NCBI RefSeq assembly: GCF_001083785.1
Contig: NZ_LAVL01000010.1
Location: forward strand, 52,607 to 116,606
DNA length: 64,000 nucleotides
From: Nonomuraea sp. SBT364
Lineage (GTDB): Bacteria; Actinomycetota; Actinomycetes; Streptosporangiales; Streptosporangiaceae
Direction of reading: 5' to 3'
Made by a program: the position numbers and the translations under genes. The notes below the pieces were generated by a model. That model ran no database searches. It was not told the origin of the DNA and saw nothing but the letters and a program-made list of their open reading frames with translations. Position 1 is the first letter of the stretch. Every line of letters begins with the position of its first letter. Positions 1-12,041 of the stretch are shown here, piece by piece.

Positions 1-48
1 CGCCAGCGTGCCGTACTCGATCGTCGGCGTCTCGATGACGGGGTTCAC
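1..48 (-). CDS. nuoN: NADH-quinone oxidoreductase subunit N, N-terminal fragment (cut by window edge)
   Basis: Only the first 16 codons are inside the window; they read MNPVIETPTIEYGTLA, a typical NuoN start. The GTG start overlaps the nuoM stop codon in a GTGA arrangement, so the gene is translationally coupled to nuoM. NuoN is one of the three antiporter-like proton-pumping membrane subunits of complex I. The assignment rests on position at the end of nuoA-M and on the short N-terminal match. Confidence 0.8.
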   Translation of the reverse strand, partial: MNPVIETPTIEYGTLA

Positions 49-1610
49 TGACCGGCTCCCTTCTCAGCGATAGCCGGGTTGTCGACCTGCACGTTGGACA
101 GCGTGCTGGTCACCGCGGGTGTGATCACATCGAGCAGCGGCTTGGGGAAGAACCCGAAGCCGATGATCAGGGCGACCAGCGGCGCGAGCACCCACACCTC
201 GCGCGCGTTCAGGTCCTTGAACGCCTTGACCGGCTCGGCGGTCGGCCCGTTGAGCGTGCGCTGCACCATCCACAGGATGTAGACGGCGGCCAGGATGACG
301 GCCACCGCGGAGACGATCGCCGCCACGGTCAGCGCCCCCGACCCGAAGGCCGGGCTGGAGTACGTGCCGATCATCACCATGAACTCGCTGACGAACGAGG
401 ACAGCCCCGGCAGCGAGAGCCCGGCCAGACCGGCGATCAGGAAGAAGCCGGCCAGCAGCGGCGTGACCTTCTGCGCGCCGCCGTAGTCGGCGATGTGCGG
501 CGAGCCGCGCCTGGCGATGAGGAACCCGGCGGCCAGGAACAGCGCGCCGGTCGCGAAGCCGTGGTTGACCATGTAGAGGGCCGCGCCCTCCTGGGCCACC
601 TGCGACATGGCGAACACGCCCATGACGATGAAGCCGAAGTGCGAGATCGACGTGTAGGCGATCAGGCGCTTCATGTCGGTCTGGCCGATGGCCACGATCG
701 CGCCGTAGATGATGCTGATGACCGCGAGCACGATGATCGGCATGGTGAACGCCTTGGCCGCGTCCGGGAACAGCTCCAGGCAGAACCGGAGCATCCCGTA
801 CGTGCCCACCTTGTCCAGCACGCCCACCAGCAGCACGGCGGCGCCGGCCGGAGCCTGCGCGGCCGCGTCGGGCAGCCAGGTGTGCACCGGCCAGAGCGGC
901 GCCTTGATCGCGAACGCGATGAAGAAGCCCGCGAACAGCCACTTCTGCGTCGCCGGGTCCTGGATGACGCCGACGAGCTCGGGGAACATGAACGTGCCCT
1001 TGCCCGCCACGACGTACAGCCCGATGACCGCGACCAGCATGAGCAGGCCGCCGAAGAGCGAGTACAGCAGGAACTTGACCGCCGCGTAGGACCGCTGCGC
1101 CCCGCCGTAGGACCCGATCATGAAGTACATCGGGATCAGCATGGCTTCGAAGAAGACGTAGAACAGGAAGATGTCGGTCGCCGCGAAGACGCCGATCATC
1201 ATCGCTTCGAGCACGAGCAGCAGCGAGAAGTACGTCTTCACCGACCGCTTGGGCGCGACCACGGTGCCGTCGGCGGCCTTGACGCCGGAGGCGTCGTGCC
1301 ACGAGGCGAGCACCACGATCGGCACCAGCACGGCCGACAGGGCGATCAGCACCAGCGCGATGCCGTCGACGCCCACTCCGAAGTGCACCCCGAAGCTCGG
1401 GATCCAGTCGTAGGTGGCCGCGAACTTGAACCGGTCACCGGGGGCGCCGGTGAACTGGAACGCCATGACGAGCGTCAGCGCCAGCACGACCAGCGAGACC
1501 AGCAGCGTGACCTGCTTGGCCAGCTTGTCGCTGCCCTTGGGAAGCAGCGCTACCACGATGGCGCCCAGCACGGGCACCACCATGAGTATCGGGAGCCAGA
1601 GTGACGACAT
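45..1610 (-). CDS. nuoM: NADH-quinone oxidoreductase subunit M (proton-pumping membrane subunit)
   Basis: This 521-residue polytopic protein is one of the antiporter-like subunits of complex I. The ATG at 1610 is chosen because it overlaps the nuoL stop (ATGA) and gives the family N-terminus MSSLWLPIL; a longer open frame upstream lies inside nuoL. The key proton-channel residues are visible: a glutamate in YVFFEAMLIP at about residue 155 and a lysine in FAIKAPLWPVHTWLP at about residue 236, matching the conserved Glu144 and Lys234 of the Escherichia coli subunit. About 14 hydrophobic segments are seen. Confidence 0.96.
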   Translation of the reverse strand: MSSLWLPILMVVPVLGAIVVALLPKGSDKLAKQVTLLVSLVVLALTLVMAFQFTGAPGDRFKFAATYDWIPSFGVHFGVGVDGIALVLIALSAVLVPIVVLASWHDASGVKAADGTVVAPKRSVKTYFSLLLVLEAMMIGVFAATDIFLFYVFFEAMLIPMYFMIGSYGGAQRSYAAVKFLLYSLFGGLLMLVAVIGLYVVAGKGTFMFPELVGVIQDPATQKWLFAGFFIAFAIKAPLWPVHTWLPDAAAQAPAGAAVLLVGVLDKVGTYGMLRFCLELFPDAAKAFTMPIIVLAVISIIYGAIVAIGQTDMKRLIAYTSISHFGFIVMGVFAMSQVAQEGAALYMVNHGFATGALFLAAGFLIARRGSPHIADYGGAQKVTPLLAGFFLIAGLAGLSLPGLSSFVSEFMVMIGTYSSPAFGSGALTVAAIVSAVAVILAAVYILWMVQRTLNGPTAEPVKAFKDLNAREVWVLAPLVALIIGFGFFPKPLLDVITPAVTSTLSNVQVDNPAIAEKGAGQ

Positions 1611-3526
1611 CAGATGTTCCCAACGAGGAGCAGGGCGCCGGTCAGCAGGGCGGCGCCGATCAGGATGGACAACGCGTACGTTCTGGCGAAGCCCGTCTGG
1701 AGCCGCCGCAGGCGCCCTGAGCTCCCCCCGATGCCCGCGGCCAGGCCGTTGACCAGCCCGTCGATGCCACGGTTGTCGAAGTACACCGCGATGCGGGTCA
1801 GCCACTGGCCGGGGCGCATGAACAGCGACTCGTTGAGCGCGTCGCCGTACAGGTCACGCCGGGCGAAGGTGGTGAGGAACGAGCCGCGCGGCTGCACGGC
1901 CGGCACCTGGGCGCGGCCGTACTTCATCCACGCGATGGCCGCGCCGACGGCCACCAGCGCCAAGGTGGACAGGCCCACCGTGGTGGTGCTGAACAGGTGC
2001 GGGACGGGCACGTGCTCCGGCATGCCCACGGCGGGGGCCAGGAAGTGCATGAGCCTGTTGTCCATGATGAGGAAGTAGCCGAGCACGATCGAGCCGATGG
2101 ACAGCAGGATCAGCGGCACGGTCATCACCGAGGGCGACTCGTGCGGGTGCGCGTCCTTGTCCCAGCGCTTCTCGCCGAAGAACGTCATGAAGATCATGCG
2201 GGACATGTAGAAGCCGGTGATGCCGGCGCCGAGGACGGCCAGCCAGCCCATCCAGGCGCCGTGCTCCATGGCCGTCTCGATGATCCCGTCCTTGGTGTAG
2301 AAGCCGGACAGGAACGGGAACCCGATGATGGCCAGGTAGCCGACGATGAACGTGGCGAAGGTGACCGGCATGTACTTGCGGAGCCCGCCGTACTTGCGCA
2401 TGTCGACCTCGTCGTTCATGCCGTGCATGACCGAGCCGGCGCCGAGGAACATGTCGGCCTTGAAGAAGCCGTGCGCGATCAGGTGCGCGATGGCGAAGGC
2501 GTAGCCCGCCGGGCCGAGGCCCGCGCCGAGCATCATGTAACCGATCTGCGACATCGTCGAGCCGGCCAGGCCCTTCTTGATGTCGTCCTTGGCACAACCG
2601 ATGATCGCACCGGCGAGCAGCGTGGCCACGCCGACGATGGTGACGACCAGCGAGGCGACGTCGGAGGCCTCGAAGAAGACGCCCGAGCGGACCACCAGGT
2701 AGACGCCGGCGGTGACCATGGTCGCGGCGTGGATGAGGGCCGAGACCGGGGTCGGGCCCTCCATCGCGTCCAGGAGCCAGGACTGCAGCGGGAGCTGCGC
2801 CGACTTGCCGCACGCGCCGAGGAGCAGCAGCAGGCCGATCGCGGTGAGCGTGCCGTTGGACGCGGTGCCGATCTGCTCGGCGCCCAGGTCCTTGAAGGCC
2901 AGCGAGCCGAACGACGTCCAGATGACGAACATGCCGACCAGCAGCCCGAAGTCGCCGACGCGGTTGACCACGAACGCCTTCTTGGCCGCGACCGCCGCCG
3001 ACGGCTTGAACTGCCAGAACCCGATGAGCAGGTACGAGGCCAGGCCGACGCCCTCCCAGCCGATGAACAGCCCGACGTAGTTGTCGGACAGCACCAGCAG
3101 GAGCATTGCGGCCACGAACAGGTTCAGGTAGGAGAAGAACCTGCGCCGGTCGGGGTCGTGCGACATGTAGCCGATCGAGTAGATGTGGATCAGCGATCCG
3201 ACACCGGTGATCAGCAGCGCGAAGCTGATCGACAGGGGGTCGACGAGCAGCCCCATGTTGAGCTTCATGCTGGGGATGAACTCATACAGCGTCACGGCCT
3301 GACGGCGCTGATCCTCGCCGAGCCCGAGCAGCTCGACGAACGCCAGCACCGCCACGGCGAACGAGGCCAAGGACATGACCACGCCCAGCAGATGGCCCCA
3401 CCGGTTGGTGAACCGGTTGAAGACCAGCAGGATGAACGCCCCCAGCAACGGGAGGGCGATCATCAGCCAGGACATGCCGATCGCGCCACCAGCGGTGTGC
3501 TGGATGATCTCAGCAGGAGATTCCAC
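1610..3526 (-). CDS. nuoL: NADH-quinone oxidoreductase subunit L
   Basis: The 638-residue protein is the distal antiporter-like pump subunit, with a long C-terminal extension expected to form the lateral helix. Signature segments include [20 protein letters not shown] (conserved Glu) and [20 protein letters not shown] (conserved Lys). The GTG start at 3526 has a strong AGAGGTGA ribosome-binding site that begins just after the nuoK stop. Its stop overlaps the nuoM ATG. Confidence 0.96.
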   Translation of the reverse strand: MESPAEIIQHTAGGAIGMSWLMIALPLLGAFILLVFNRFTNRWGHLLGVVMSLASFAVAVLAFVELLGLGEDQRRQAVTLYEFIPSMKLNMGLLVDPLSISFALLITGVGSLIHIYSIGYMSHDPDRRRFFSYLNLFVAAMLLLVLSDNYVGLFIGWEGVGLASYLLIGFWQFKPSAAVAAKKAFVVNRVGDFGLLVGMFVIWTSFGSLAFKDLGAEQIGTASNGTLTAIGLLLLLGACGKSAQLPLQSWLLDAMEGPTPVSALIHAATMVTAGVYLVVRSGVFFEASDVASLVVTIVGVATLLAGAIIGCAKDDIKKGLAGSTMSQIGYMMLGAGLGPAGYAFAIAHLIAHGFFKADMFLGAGSVMHGMNDEVDMRKYGGLRKYMPVTFATFIVGYLAIIGFPFLSGFYTKDGIIETAMEHGAWMGWLAVLGAGITGFYMSRMIFMTFFGEKRWDKDAHPHESPSVMTVPLILLSIGSIVLGYFLIMDNRLMHFLAPAVGMPEHVPVPHLFSTTTVGLSTLALVAVGAAIAWMKYGRAQVPAVQPRGSFLTTFARRDLYGDALNESLFMRPGQWLTRIAVYFDNRGIDGLVNGLAAGIGGSSGRLRRLQTGFARTYALSILIGAALLTGALLLVGNI

Positions 3527-3536
3527 CAGTCACCTC

Positions 3537-3833
3537 TTAGTACTTCAGCAGGTTGGCGTCGTCGACCGACGCGGACCTGCGGGTTCGGAAGATCGTCACG
3601 ATGATGGCCAGGCCGACCACGACCTCGGCCGCGGCCACCACCATCACGAAGAACGCGATGATCTGGCCTTCGAGGTTGCCCACCTGCCTGGCGAACGTGA
3701 CGAACGCCAGGTTGCAGGCGTTGAGCATGAGCTCCACGCACATGAACACGACGATCGCGTTGCGCCTGATCAGCACGCCCATGGCGCCGATCGCGAACAG
3801 CAGGCCCGACAGGATGAGGTAATGCGTGGTCAC
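3537..3833 (-). CDS. nuoK: NADH-quinone oxidoreductase subunit K
   Basis: A 98-residue, three-helix subunit of the complex I membrane arm. The two buried glutamates needed for proton transfer are present, in MCVELMLN (about residue 34) and [11 protein letters not shown] (about residue 70). The GTG start overlaps the nuoJ stop. The length is normal for the family. Confidence 0.96.
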   Translation of the reverse strand: MTTHYLILSGLLFAIGAMGVLIRRNAIVVFMCVELMLNACNLAFVTFARQVGNLEGQIIAFFVMVVAAAEVVVGLAIIVTIFRTRRSASVDDANLLKY

Positions 3834-4588
3834 TTGGACTCCTCCTCGGCCCGGTGCTTGATGGCCTCGGCGAGCTTGGGATCCTCGGGCAGGTGCCCAT
3901 GCTCCACGTCGTAGCGGGCGATGTAGCGGTTGACCGAGGACTCGGCCACCGACCCGTCGGGCAGCAGCGCCGGCATGTCGATGGCGTTGCCGGTCGCGTA
4001 CGTGCCCGGGCCGGGCAGCGGCGACGGGCGGTCGCCGAGGAAGCGGGCCTTGGACAGGTCCTTCTGCGTGGCCTTCTTGGTCGTCCGCTCGCGGTGCGCC
4101 AGCACCATCGCGGCGAGCGCGGCGGTGATGAGCAGCGCCGAGGTGATCTCGAAGGCGAAGACGTACTTGGTGAACAACAGCAGCGCGATCGAGCGGATGT
4201 ATCCGCCCTGACCGGTCGCCATCGCCAGGCCCGTCTGCGGAGCGAAGATCGCGTTGCCCACGGCCAGGATGACCAGCGCGGCGAAGCCGACGCCCGCGAT
4301 GATCGCCCAGAACCGCTGGCCCCGGAGTGTCTCGACCAGAGAGTCGGAGGAGTCGACGCCGACCAGCATGAGCACGAACAGGAACAGCATCATGACGGCG
4401 CCGGTGTAGACGATGATCTGCACCGCGGCCAGGAAGGGAGCGTCCTGCACGGCGTAGAGCACCGCGAGGCAGAGCATCACGGTGCCGAGCATCAGCGCCG
4501 AGTAGACGGCCTTCCGGTTGAAGACCATGCTGAGCGCCGCGCCGACGGATACGACGGCGAGCACCCAGAAAGTGATGGTCTCACCCAT
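3830..4588 (-). CDS. nuoJ: NADH-quinone oxidoreductase subunit J
   Basis: The 252-residue protein has five membrane segments in its first roughly 165 residues, as expected for NuoJ, followed by a hydrophilic tail of about 85 residues rich in charged residues. Such tails are common in actinobacterial NuoJ. The ATG start at 4588 overlaps the end of nuoI by 8 bases; the stop overlaps the nuoK GTG. Confidence 0.95.
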   Translation of the reverse strand: MGETITFWVLAVVSVGAALSMVFNRKAVYSALMLGTVMLCLAVLYAVQDAPFLAAVQIIVYTGAVMMLFLFVLMLVGVDSSDSLVETLRGQRFWAIIAGVGFAALVILAVGNAIFAPQTGLAMATGQGGYIRSIALLLFTKYVFAFEITSALLITAALAAMVLAHRERTTKKATQKDLSKARFLGDRPSPLPGPGTYATGNAIDMPALLPDGSVAESSVNRYIARYDVEHGHLPEDPKLAEAIKHRAEEESK

Positions 4589-5096
4589 TGGTCCGTCCCA
4601 GCCGGTAGTAGTCCTCTTCGGTCTCGCCGAGCCGCATGGGGTGCGGCGGCTGCTCCATGCCCTGGGTGAGCGGCGCGAGGAGCATCTCCTTGGTGAAGAT
4701 GAGGCTCTCGCGGCTGCTGTCGGCGAGCTCGTACTCGTTGGTCATGGTCAGCGCCCGGGTCGGGCACGCCTCGATGCACAGGCCGCACAGGATGCACCGC
4801 AGATAGTTGATCTGGTAGGTGCGCCCGTAGCGCTCGCCCGGCGAGAAGCGCTCCTCGTCGGTGTTGTCGGCGCCTTCCACGTAGATGGCGTCGGCGGGAC
4901 ACGCCCACGCGCACAGCTCGCAGCCGACGCACTTCTCCAGCCCGTCAGGCCAGCGGTTGAGCTGGTGCCGCCCGTGGAAGCGAGGGGCCGTCGGCCGCTT
5001 CTCCTCCGGGTAGTTGGTCGTGACGGGCTTTTTGAACATCGTGTGGAAGGTGACCCCGAAGCCCTTGACGGGGTTCAGCCAATCAGTTAGTCCCAC
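4581..5096 (-). CDS. nuoI: NADH-quinone oxidoreductase subunit I (two 4Fe-4S clusters)
   Basis: A 171-residue ferredoxin-like subunit that carries clusters N6a and N6b and passes electrons toward NuoB. Two Cys-x2-Cys-x2-Cys-x3-Cys-Pro motifs are visible, at residues 56-66 ([11 protein letters not shown]) and 101-111 ([11 protein letters not shown]). The gene starts 14 bases inside the end of nuoH and overlaps nuoJ at its own end. Confidence 0.97.
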   Translation of the reverse strand: MGLTDWLNPVKGFGVTFHTMFKKPVTTNYPEEKRPTAPRFHGRHQLNRWPDGLEKCVGCELCAWACPADAIYVEGADNTDEERFSPGERYGRTYQINYLRCILCGLCIEACPTRALTMTNEYELADSSRESLIFTKEMLLAPLTQGMEQPPHPMRLGETEEDYYRLGRTNG

Positions 5097-6396
5097 TGGG
5101 AATCTCCTTGTGCTGCACCCCGTGGTAGTGCGGCAGATCGAGCGGCGGCACAGGGAAGCCGCCTGCCGTCGGCTCGTTGGACAGCTCCTCGAACTCGGCT
5201 TCGACCTCCGCCTTCCTGGCTTCCTTGCGCCGCTGGTTCACGGTGTCGAACCGCATCCAGATGGCCAGCGCCCCGACGACGATGATCACACCGAGCCCGG
5301 CGGAGACGTACACGTCGCCTTCGAAGGTGCCGTTGTTCACGAAGATGACGTTGCGAACGGCGGCGACGAGAAGGATCCACGCCAGGTTGACCGGGATCAG
5401 GACCTTCCAGCCGAGCGACATGAGCTGGTCGTACCGTACACGCGGCAGCGAAGCGCGCACCCAGACGATGAAGCAGAACGTCAGCACGAACTTGATGAAG
5501 AACCAGAGCACCGGCACCCAGCCCGTGTGCGCCCACTCCCACGACATCGGGAGCGGTGCCCGCCAGCCGCCCATGAACAGCGTCACGGCGATGCCCGAGG
5601 CGGTGAAGGTGTGCAGGTACTCGCCCATCATGATCAGGGCGAACTTCAGCGACGAGGAGTATTCCGTCTGGAACCCGCCGACCAGCTCGCCCTCACCCTC
5701 GGGCAGGTCGAACGGGATGCGGGCCGCCTCGCCGAACATGCAGACCACGTAGACCAGGAACGAGGGCAGCAGCAGCACCGCGTACCAGGTCTGCTGCTGC
5801 GCCGCGACGATCTCCGAGGTGGACAGCGTCCCGGCGAACAGGAAGATCGCCACGAACGACAGGCCCATGGCGATCTCGTACGAGACCACCTGCGCCGCCG
5901 ACCGCAGACCGCCGAGCAGCGCGTACGGCGAGCGCGACGACCAGCCGGCGAGCACCACCCCGTAGACCGAGATGGCGCCCATGGCCAGCATGAACAGCAC
6001 GGCCACGGGCAGGTCGACGAGCTGCAGCGGCGTCTGCACGCCGAACAGGTTGACCATCGGCCCGAACGGCACGATGGAGAAGGCCAGGAAGGCCGGGATC
6101 ACCATGATGACCGGGGCCAGCAGGTAGAGCACCTTGTCCACGGTCCGCGGGAAGATGTCTTCCTTCAGGCCCATCTTGAGGCCGTCGGCCACCGACTGGA
6201 GCAGGCCGAACTTGCCCGCCCGGTTGGGGCCGTAGCGGTGCTGCATCCGGGAGATGAGCTTGCGCTCGAACCAGACGCCGAACAGGATGCCCAGCATCAG
6301 GAAGACGAACAGCATCACCGCCTTGATGATGATGATCCAGAGCGGGTCCTTGCCGAAGTTTTCCAGGGTCGGACTGGCCGCGAGAACGAAGGTCAT
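5083..6396 (-). CDS. nuoH: NADH-quinone oxidoreductase subunit H
   Basis: The 437-residue subunit connects the hydrophilic and membrane arms and forms part of the quinone site. Characteristic stretches are [17 protein letters not shown] near residue 50 and the acidic loop [21 protein letters not shown] hydrophilic C-terminal tail of about 60 residues, longer than in proteobacteria, is typical of actinobacteria. The ATG start overlaps the nuoG stop (ATGA). Confidence 0.96.
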   Translation of the reverse strand: MTFVLAASPTLENFGKDPLWIIIIKAVMLFVFLMLGILFGVWFERKLISRMQHRYGPNRAGKFGLLQSVADGLKMGLKEDIFPRTVDKVLYLLAPVIMVIPAFLAFSIVPFGPMVNLFGVQTPLQLVDLPVAVLFMLAMGAISVYGVVLAGWSSRSPYALLGGLRSAAQVVSYEIAMGLSFVAIFLFAGTLSTSEIVAAQQQTWYAVLLLPSFLVYVVCMFGEAARIPFDLPEGEGELVGGFQTEYSSSLKFALIMMGEYLHTFTASGIAVTLFMGGWRAPLPMSWEWAHTGWVPVLWFFIKFVLTFCFIVWVRASLPRVRYDQLMSLGWKVLIPVNLAWILLVAAVRNVIFVNNGTFEGDVYVSAGLGVIIVVGALAIWMRFDTVNQRRKEARKAEVEAEFEELSNEPTAGGFPVPPLDLPHYHGVQHKEIPSGTN

Positions 6397-8780
6397 GAGG
6401 CGCTCCCGATGGTGACGATGTCGCCGGCCACCGCGCCGAGGTCGCGCGTGACCGAGCAGCCGCCCGAGTTCGACGGCACCCAGACCACCCGGTCGGGCAG
6501 GTCGGCGATGCGGACGGGCAGCGTGACCGCGTTGGGCCCGGGACCTCCGACGACGACCTTGTCACCGTCGGCGACGCCGATCTCCGCGGCCGTGCTCGCC
6601 GAGAGCAGCGCCTCGGCGTCACGTGCGGTGCCCGCCAGGTACGGCTCGCCGTCCTGGAGGCGGCCGTCGTCGAGCAGCAGGTGCCAGGTCGCCAGCACGG
6701 CCCCGGCGGCGGCGGGGGTCGCGGGCGAGCCGGTGGCGACGGCCGGGGCCGCGACGCGGGTGCCGCGGTAGGAGCCGATGCCCGACAGCTCGCGGCGGGC
6801 CGCCTTGGCGTCCGGCAGGCCCAGGTGCACGTCCATCCGGTCGGCCAGGTCGCCGATCACGGCCAGGTCGCTGCGCAGGCCGGGCACCTTCAGCGGGGCC
6901 TCGAACGAGCGGCCCCTGCCCTCCCAGTTGACGAACGTGCCGCTCTTCTCCTGGACGGTGGCCACCGGCAGCACGACGTCGGCCCGGTCGGTGACGGCGC
7001 TGGCGCGCGTCTCCAGGCTGACGATGAACGGCGTGTTCTCCAGCGCCTCCAGCGCGAGCGCGGGGGCGGCCAGGTCGTAGGGGTCGACGCCGGCCACGAC
7101 CAGCGCGTCGAGCTCCCCGTCGCGGGCGGCGGCGAGCATCGCGTCGGTGTCGCGGCCCGGCGTGGCGGGCAGCGAGGAGACGTTCCAGGCCCGGGCGATC
7201 TCCGCCCTGGCGCTCTCGTCGTCGACCGGGCGGCCGATCGGCAGCAGGTTGGGCAGCGCGCCCGCCTCGACGGCGCCGCGCTCACCGGCCCTGCGCGGGA
7301 CCCAGGCGAGGCGGGCGCCGGAGGCGGCGCCGAGCCGGTCCAGCTCCGGCAGCGCGCCGGGCACCGTGGCCAGGCGCTCGCCGGCGAGCACGATCGTGCC
7401 CTCGGCCAGCGTCCCGACGAGCTCGCCGATCGCGTCGGCCTCCCCGCCCGGCGCGGTGCGGATGAGCGTGCCGCCCATCTTGGCCAGGCCGTTGGTGGCG
7501 AACGGGGCTATCGCGGTGACCTTGAGCCCGCGCTTCTGCCACGCCTTGCGCAGGCGCAGGAAGACGATCGGCGACTCCTCCTCGGGCTCGAACCCGACGA
7601 GCAGCACCGCGGGCGCGCTCTCCAGGTCGGCGTAGGAGACCTCGATCCCCTTGCCGGCGACCGCGTGCGCGAGGAAGCGGGCCTCCTCGGCGGAGTGCGG
7701 CCGGGCGCGGAAGTCGATGTCGTTGGAGCCGAGCGCGAGCCTGGCGAACTTGGCGTAGGCGTAGGCGTCCTCGACGGTGACCCGGCCGCCGACCAGCACA
7801 CCGGCCTTGCCGCGGGCGGCGGCCAGGCCCTGGGCGGCGACGCTCAGCGCCTCCGGCCACGAGGCGGGCACGAGCACGCCCTCCTCGTCGCGGACCAGCG
7901 GCGTCCTGAGGCGGTCGGGCTGCGTGGCGTAGGAGAACGCCCAGCGGCCCTTGTCGCAGTTCCACTCCTCGTTGACCTGCGGGTCGTTGCCGGCCAGGCG
8001 GCGGGTGACACGGCCGCGCCGGTGGTCGGTGCGCAGGCTGCACCCGGAGGCGCAGTGCTCGCACGCGCTCGGCGTGGACACCAGGTCGAACGGGCGGGCC
8101 CGGAACCGGTAGGCGGCGCCGGTCAGCGCGCCCACCGGGCAGATCTGCACCGTGTTGCCCGAGAAGTAGGACTGGAACGGCTCGCCGTCGGCGACGCCCA
8201 CCTGCTCCTTGGCCCCGCGCTCGAAGAACTCGATGAACGGGTCGCCGGCGATCTGGTCGGAGAAGCGGATGCAGCGCGCGCACTGCACGCAGCGCTCACG
8301 GTCGAGCAGCACCTGGGTGGACAGCGGCAGCGGCTTGGCGAACGTCCGCTTCTGCTCCTGGAACCGCGACTCGCCCTGGCCGTTGGACATGGCCTGGTTC
8401 TGCAGCGGGCACTCGCCGCCCTTGTCGCAGACCGGGCAGTCGAGCGGGTGGTTGAGGAGCAGGAACTCCATCGCCGCGCGCTGCGCCTTCTCGGCGACCG
8501 GCGAGGTGAGCTGGGTCTGCACGACCATGCCCTCGGCGACCTCGATCGCGCAGGACGGCTGCGGCTTGGGGAAGCCGCGGCCGTTGCCCGCGTCGGGGAT
8601 GTCGACCAGGCACTGGCGGCAGTTGGCCGCCGGGTCGAGCAGCGGGTGGTCGCAGAACCTGGGGATCTGGATGCCCAGCAGCTCGGCCGCCCTGATGATC
8701 AGCGTGCCCTTGGGGACGCTGACCTGGAACCCGTCGATCGTGAGGGTCACCAGGGTGGTCTCAGTTTCTGTCACGGTCAC
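6393..8780 (-). CDS. nuoG: NADH-quinone oxidoreductase subunit G (molybdopterin-oxidoreductase-like)
   Basis: The 795-residue subunit carries a chain of iron-sulfur clusters. In order it shows a 2Fe-2S ferredoxin domain ([15 protein letters not shown] and a later Cys), the His-Cys3 ligand set [14 protein letters not shown], a 4Fe-4S motif RCVQCARC with CPVGALT, and the N7-type motif CEHCASGC. The remaining C-terminal part is the molybdopterin-oxidoreductase-like fold that has no cofactor in complex I. The GTG start at 8780 overlaps the nuoF stop. Confidence 0.95.
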   Translation of the reverse strand: MTVTETETTLVTLTIDGFQVSVPKGTLIIRAAELLGIQIPRFCDHPLLDPAANCRQCLVDIPDAGNGRGFPKPQPSCAIEVAEGMVVQTQLTSPVAEKAQRAAMEFLLLNHPLDCPVCDKGGECPLQNQAMSNGQGESRFQEQKRTFAKPLPLSTQVLLDRERCVQCARCIRFSDQIAGDPFIEFFERGAKEQVGVADGEPFQSYFSGNTVQICPVGALTGAAYRFRARPFDLVSTPSACEHCASGCSLRTDHRRGRVTRRLAGNDPQVNEEWNCDKGRWAFSYATQPDRLRTPLVRDEEGVLVPASWPEALSVAAQGLAAARGKAGVLVGGRVTVEDAYAYAKFARLALGSNDIDFRARPHSAEEARFLAHAVAGKGIEVSYADLESAPAVLLVGFEPEEESPIVFLRLRKAWQKRGLKVTAIAPFATNGLAKMGGTLIRTAPGGEADAIGELVGTLAEGTIVLAGERLATVPGALPELDRLGAASGARLAWVPRRAGERGAVEAGALPNLLPIGRPVDDESARAEIARAWNVSSLPATPGRDTDAMLAAARDGELDALVVAGVDPYDLAAPALALEALENTPFIVSLETRASAVTDRADVVLPVATVQEKSGTFVNWEGRGRSFEAPLKVPGLRSDLAVIGDLADRMDVHLGLPDAKAARRELSGIGSYRGTRVAAPAVATGSPATPAAAGAVLATWHLLLDDGRLQDGEPYLAGTARDAEALLSASTAAEIGVADGDKVVVGGPGPNAVTLPVRIADLPDRVVWVPSNSGGCSVTRDLGAVAGDIVTIGSAS

Positions 8781-10066
8781 TGGTCACCCCACAGAGTGGA
8801 CTTCTTCGCGTCGAACGGGCAGCCGCCGACCTCGAAGTGCTTGAGGTACTCCTCGCGGAAGTACTTCACCGAGGAGTGGATCGGGCTGGTCGCGCCGTCG
8901 CCGAGAGCGCAGAACGAGCGGCCCAGGATGTTGTCGGCGATGTCGGTGATCGTCGACAGGTCCTCCTCGGTGCCCTGGCCCTTCTCCAGGCGCTTGAGCA
9001 CCTGCTTGAGCCAGTAGGTGCCCTCACGGCACGGCGTGCACTTGCCGCACGACTCGTGGGCGTAGAACTCCGTCCAGCGCAGCACCGTGCGGACCACGCA
9101 GGTGGTCTCGTCGAAGATCTGCAGCGCTCGGGTGCCGAGCATGGAGCCCTTGGCGCCGACCGCCTCGAAGTCGAGCGGCACGTCGAGGTGCTCGTCGGTG
9201 AAGATCGGCGTGGACGAGCCGCCCGGGGTCCAGAACTTGATCCGGTGCCCGGCGCGGATGCCGCCCGCCATGTCGAGCAGCTCGTTCAGCGTGATGCCGA
9301 GCGGAGCCTCGTACTGGCCCGGCCTGGTGACGTGGCCGCTGAGCGAGAAGATGCCGAAGCCCTTGGACTTCTCGGTGCCCATCCCGGCGAACCAGTCGGC
9401 CCCGTTGGCGATGATCGAGGGAACACTGGCCACGGACTCGACGTTGTTCACGACAGTCGGCGAGGCGTACAGGCCCGCCACGGCCGGGAACGGAGGCTTG
9501 AGCCGCGGTTGACCCCTGAAGCCTTCCAGCGAGTCCAGCAGCGCCGTCTCCTCGCCACAGATGTAGGCCCCGGCGCCGCTGTGCACGACGAGCTCCAGGT
9601 CGTATCCGGTGCCGAAGATGTCCGTGCCGAGATAGCCCTTCTCGTACGCCTCACGCACGGCCGCCTGCAGCCGCCGGATGACGTGCAGCACCTCGCCGCG
9701 CACGTAGATGAAGGCGTGGTTGGCGCGGATCGCGAACGCCGTGATGATGACGCCCTCGACCAGCGAGTGCGGGTTGGCCATCATCAGCGGGATGTCCTTG
9801 CAGGTGCCCGGCTCCGACTCGTCGGCGTTGACGACGAGATAGTGCGGCTTGCCGTCGCCCTGCGGGATGAACCCCCACTTCATGCCGGTGGGGAAGCCGG
9901 CGCCGCCTCGGCCGCGCAGGCCCGAGTCCTTGACGGCCTGGATGACGGCGTCCGGGTCCATGCCCAGCGCCTTCTTGGCCGCCTCGTACGGCCCGTAGCC
10001 GTCGAGGGTGAAGGAGTCGGGGCGGTCCCAGTTGGCGGTCAGGACCGGTGTCAGGGTCGTGCTCAT
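8777..10066 (-). CDS. nuoF: NADH-quinone oxidoreductase subunit F (NADH/FMN site)
   Basis: The 429-residue subunit oxidises NADH with FMN. The glycine-rich flavin/NADH motif [14 protein letters not shown] lies near residue 50 and the N3 cluster motif [13 protein letters not shown] near residue 340, followed by SFCALGDG. The ATG at 10066 is chosen because it overlaps the nuoE stop and gives the family N-terminus; upstream in-frame codons lie inside nuoE. Confidence 0.97.
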   Translation of the reverse strand: MSTTLTPVLTANWDRPDSFTLDGYGPYEAAKKALGMDPDAVIQAVKDSGLRGRGGAGFPTGMKWGFIPQGDGKPHYLVVNADESEPGTCKDIPLMMANPHSLVEGVIITAFAIRANHAFIYVRGEVLHVIRRLQAAVREAYEKGYLGTDIFGTGYDLELVVHSGAGAYICGEETALLDSLEGFRGQPRLKPPFPAVAGLYASPTVVNNVESVASVPSIIANGADWFAGMGTEKSKGFGIFSLSGHVTRPGQYEAPLGITLNELLDMAGGIRAGHRIKFWTPGGSSTPIFTDEHLDVPLDFEAVGAKGSMLGTRALQIFDETTCVVRTVLRWTEFYAHESCGKCTPCREGTYWLKQVLKRLEKGQGTEEDLSTITDIADNILGRSFCALGDGATSPIHSSVKYFREEYLKHFEVGGCPFDAKKSTLWGDQ

Positions 10067-10719
10067 GCCTCGGGGGCCTTCCATCCGTTGGCCTTGGCCA
10101 GCTTGAGACCCTCCAGCGAGGGGCCGGCGGCCGAGGGGCCGTCTCCCGCCAGGTCGTCGGGCAGGCCGGAGAGCACCCGCGACGCCTCCTTGAACGTGCA
10201 CAGCTTCTTCGGACCGCGGGTGGGCCGCACGTCCTTGCCGTCACGCAGGTCGTCGACGAGCTGCTTGGCCGATTCCGGCGTCTGGTTGTCGAAGAACTCC
10301 CAGTTGACCATCATGACCGGGGCGAAGTCGCAGGCCGCGTTGCACTCCAGGCGCTCCAGCGAGATCTTGCCGTCGCCGGTGGTCTCCTCGTGGCCGACGC
10401 CGACGTGCTCGGACAGCTCGTCCCAGATCTCGTCGCCGCCCATGACGGCGCAGAGCGCGTTGATGCAGACGCCGACGTGGTAGTCGCCGGCGGGCTTGCG
10501 CTTGTACATGGTGTAGAACGTCGAGACGCCGACGACCTCCGCCTTGCTCAGCCCCAGCATCTCCGCGCAGAACTCGTGACCGTCGTCCGAGACGTAGCCG
10601 TCCTCCGACTGCACCAGGTGCAGCAGCGGCAGCAGCGCCGACCGCGTCTTCGGGTAACGGCCGATGATCTCCTTGGCGTCGCGTTCGAGACGCTCGCGGA
10701 CTTCCGGTGAGTAAGTCAC
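10063..10719 (-). CDS. nuoE: NADH-quinone oxidoreductase subunit E (2Fe-2S)
   Basis: The 218-residue thioredoxin-fold subunit binds the N1a 2Fe-2S cluster; its four ligands are in [11 protein letters not shown] and [10 protein letters not shown]. The GTG start at 10719 overlaps the nuoD stop and begins [15 protein letters not shown]. The C-terminal tail of about 40 residues is longer than in the E. coli subunit and proline/glycine-rich near the end. Confidence 0.95.
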   Translation of the reverse strand: MTYSPEVRERLERDAKEIIGRYPKTRSALLPLLHLVQSEDGYVSDDGHEFCAEMLGLSKAEVVGVSTFYTMYKRKPAGDYHVGVCINALCAVMGGDEIWDELSEHVGVGHEETTGDGKISLERLECNAACDFAPVMMVNWEFFDNQTPESAKQLVDDLRDGKDVRPTRGPKKLCTFKEASRVLSGLPDDLAGDGPSAAGPSLEGLKLAKANGWKAPEA

Positions 10720-12041
10720 CGGTCCACACCTCCCATGACGGGGTCGATAGAAGCCACCGCGGCGATCACGTCGGCGACCTGGCCGCCCTCCGCCATGGCG
10801 GGGAAGCCTTGCAGGTTGCAGAACGACGGCTCGCGGAAGTGGACGCGGTAGGGCCGGGTGCCGCCGTCGCTGACGACGTGCGCACCGAGCTCGCCCTTGG
10901 GCGACTCGATCGGCGCGTACGCCTGGCCGGCCGGCACCCGGAAGCCCTCGGTCACCAGCTTGAAGTGGTGGATCAAGGCTTCCATGGAGCTGCCCATGAT
11001 GTGCGCGATGTGGTCGGGGGAGTTGCCGAAGCCGTCGGGGCCGAGCGCGAGCTGCGCGGGCCAGCCGATCTTCTTGTCCTCGATCATCACCGGGTCGCCC
11101 TTGAGCGGACCGGCGATCCGGTCCAGGGCCTGCTCGATGATCTTGAGGGACTCCTCCATCTCCTTCATGCGCACGAGATAGCGCGAGTAGACGTCGCAGC
11201 CGCGTTCGGTCGCCACGTCGAACTCGTAGGTCTCGTAGCCGCAGTAGGGCTGCGACTTGCGCAGGTCCCACGGCAGCCCGGAGGCCCGCAGGATGGGCCC
11301 GGTGATGCCGAGCGCCATGCAGCCGGTGAGGTCGAGGTAGGCGACGTCCCTGGTGCGGCGGACGTACACCGGGTTCTCGTCGAGAAGCTTGCGGATGTCC
11401 TTGATCCGCTTGGGCATCTCCTTGAGGAACTCGCCGACCTTGTCCACCGCGCCGGCGGGCAGGTCGACGCTGACGCCGCCCGGCCGCACGTAGGCGTGGT
11501 TCATCCGCAGACCCGTGATGTACTCGAACAGGTCCATGATCATTTCGCGGTCACGGTAGCCGAACAGGAACGGCGTGGTGGCGCCGAGCTCCATGCCGAA
11601 CGTGCCCATCGCGACCAGGTGCGAGGCGATCCGGTTGAGCTCCATCATCATGACGCGGATGGCCTGCGCCCGGTCCGGGATCCGGTCCTCGACGCCGAGC
11701 AGCTTCTCCACGCTCAGGCAGTAGGCCGTCTCGTTGAAGATCGGCGACAGGTAGTCCATGCGAGTGACGAACGTGGTGCCCTGCGTCCACGTCCGGTACT
11801 CCATGTTCTTCTCGATGCCGGTGTGCAGGTAGCCGATGACGCCGCGCGCCTCGGTGACCGTCTCACCGTCGAGGGTCAGGACCAGGCGGAGCACGCCGTG
11901 CGTGGACGGGTGCTGCGGGCCCATGTTGACGACCAGGCGCTCGTCGGAGGAGTCGCGGACCCCCGTGACGACCTCGTCCCAGTCGGCGCCGGTGACCGAG
12001 TAGACCTTGCCCTCGGTCGCCTCGTCGTATGCGGTGCTCAC
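10716..12041 (-). CDS. nuoD: NADH-quinone oxidoreductase subunit D
   Basis: A 441-residue 49-kDa-type subunit that forms the quinone-binding cavity with NuoB. The motif [13 protein letters not shown] near residue 42 is diagnostic. The gene is separate from nuoC, unlike in E. coli where they are fused. The GTG start at 12041 ([11 protein letters not shown]) overlaps the nuoC stop; an upstream in-frame extension would lie in nuoC. Confidence 0.96.
   Translation of the reverse strand: MSTAYDEATEGKVYSVTGADWDEVVTGVRDSSDERLVVNMGPQHPSTHGVLRLVLTLDGETVTEARGVIGYLHTGIEKNMEYRTWTQGTTFVTRMDYLSPIFNETAYCLSVEKLLGVEDRIPDRAQAIRVMMMELNRIASHLVAMGTFGMELGATTPFLFGYRDREMIMDLFEYITGLRMNHAYVRPGGVSVDLPAGAVDKVGEFLKEMPKRIKDIRKLLDENPVYVRRTRDVAYLDLTGCMALGITGPILRASGLPWDLRKSQPYCGYETYEFDVATERGCDVYSRYLVRMKEMEESLKIIEQALDRIAGPLKGDPVMIEDKKIGWPAQLALGPDGFGNSPDHIAHIMGSSMEALIHHFKLVTEGFRVPAGQAYAPIESPKGELGAHVVSDGGTRPYRVHFREPSFCNLQGFPAMAEGGQVADVIAAVASIDPVMGGVDR

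Noticed and set aside
10063..11271. Long N-terminal extension of nuoE
   Set aside because: The extension is an out-of-frame reading of nuoD; the GTG at 10719 overlaps the nuoD stop and gives the family N-terminus.
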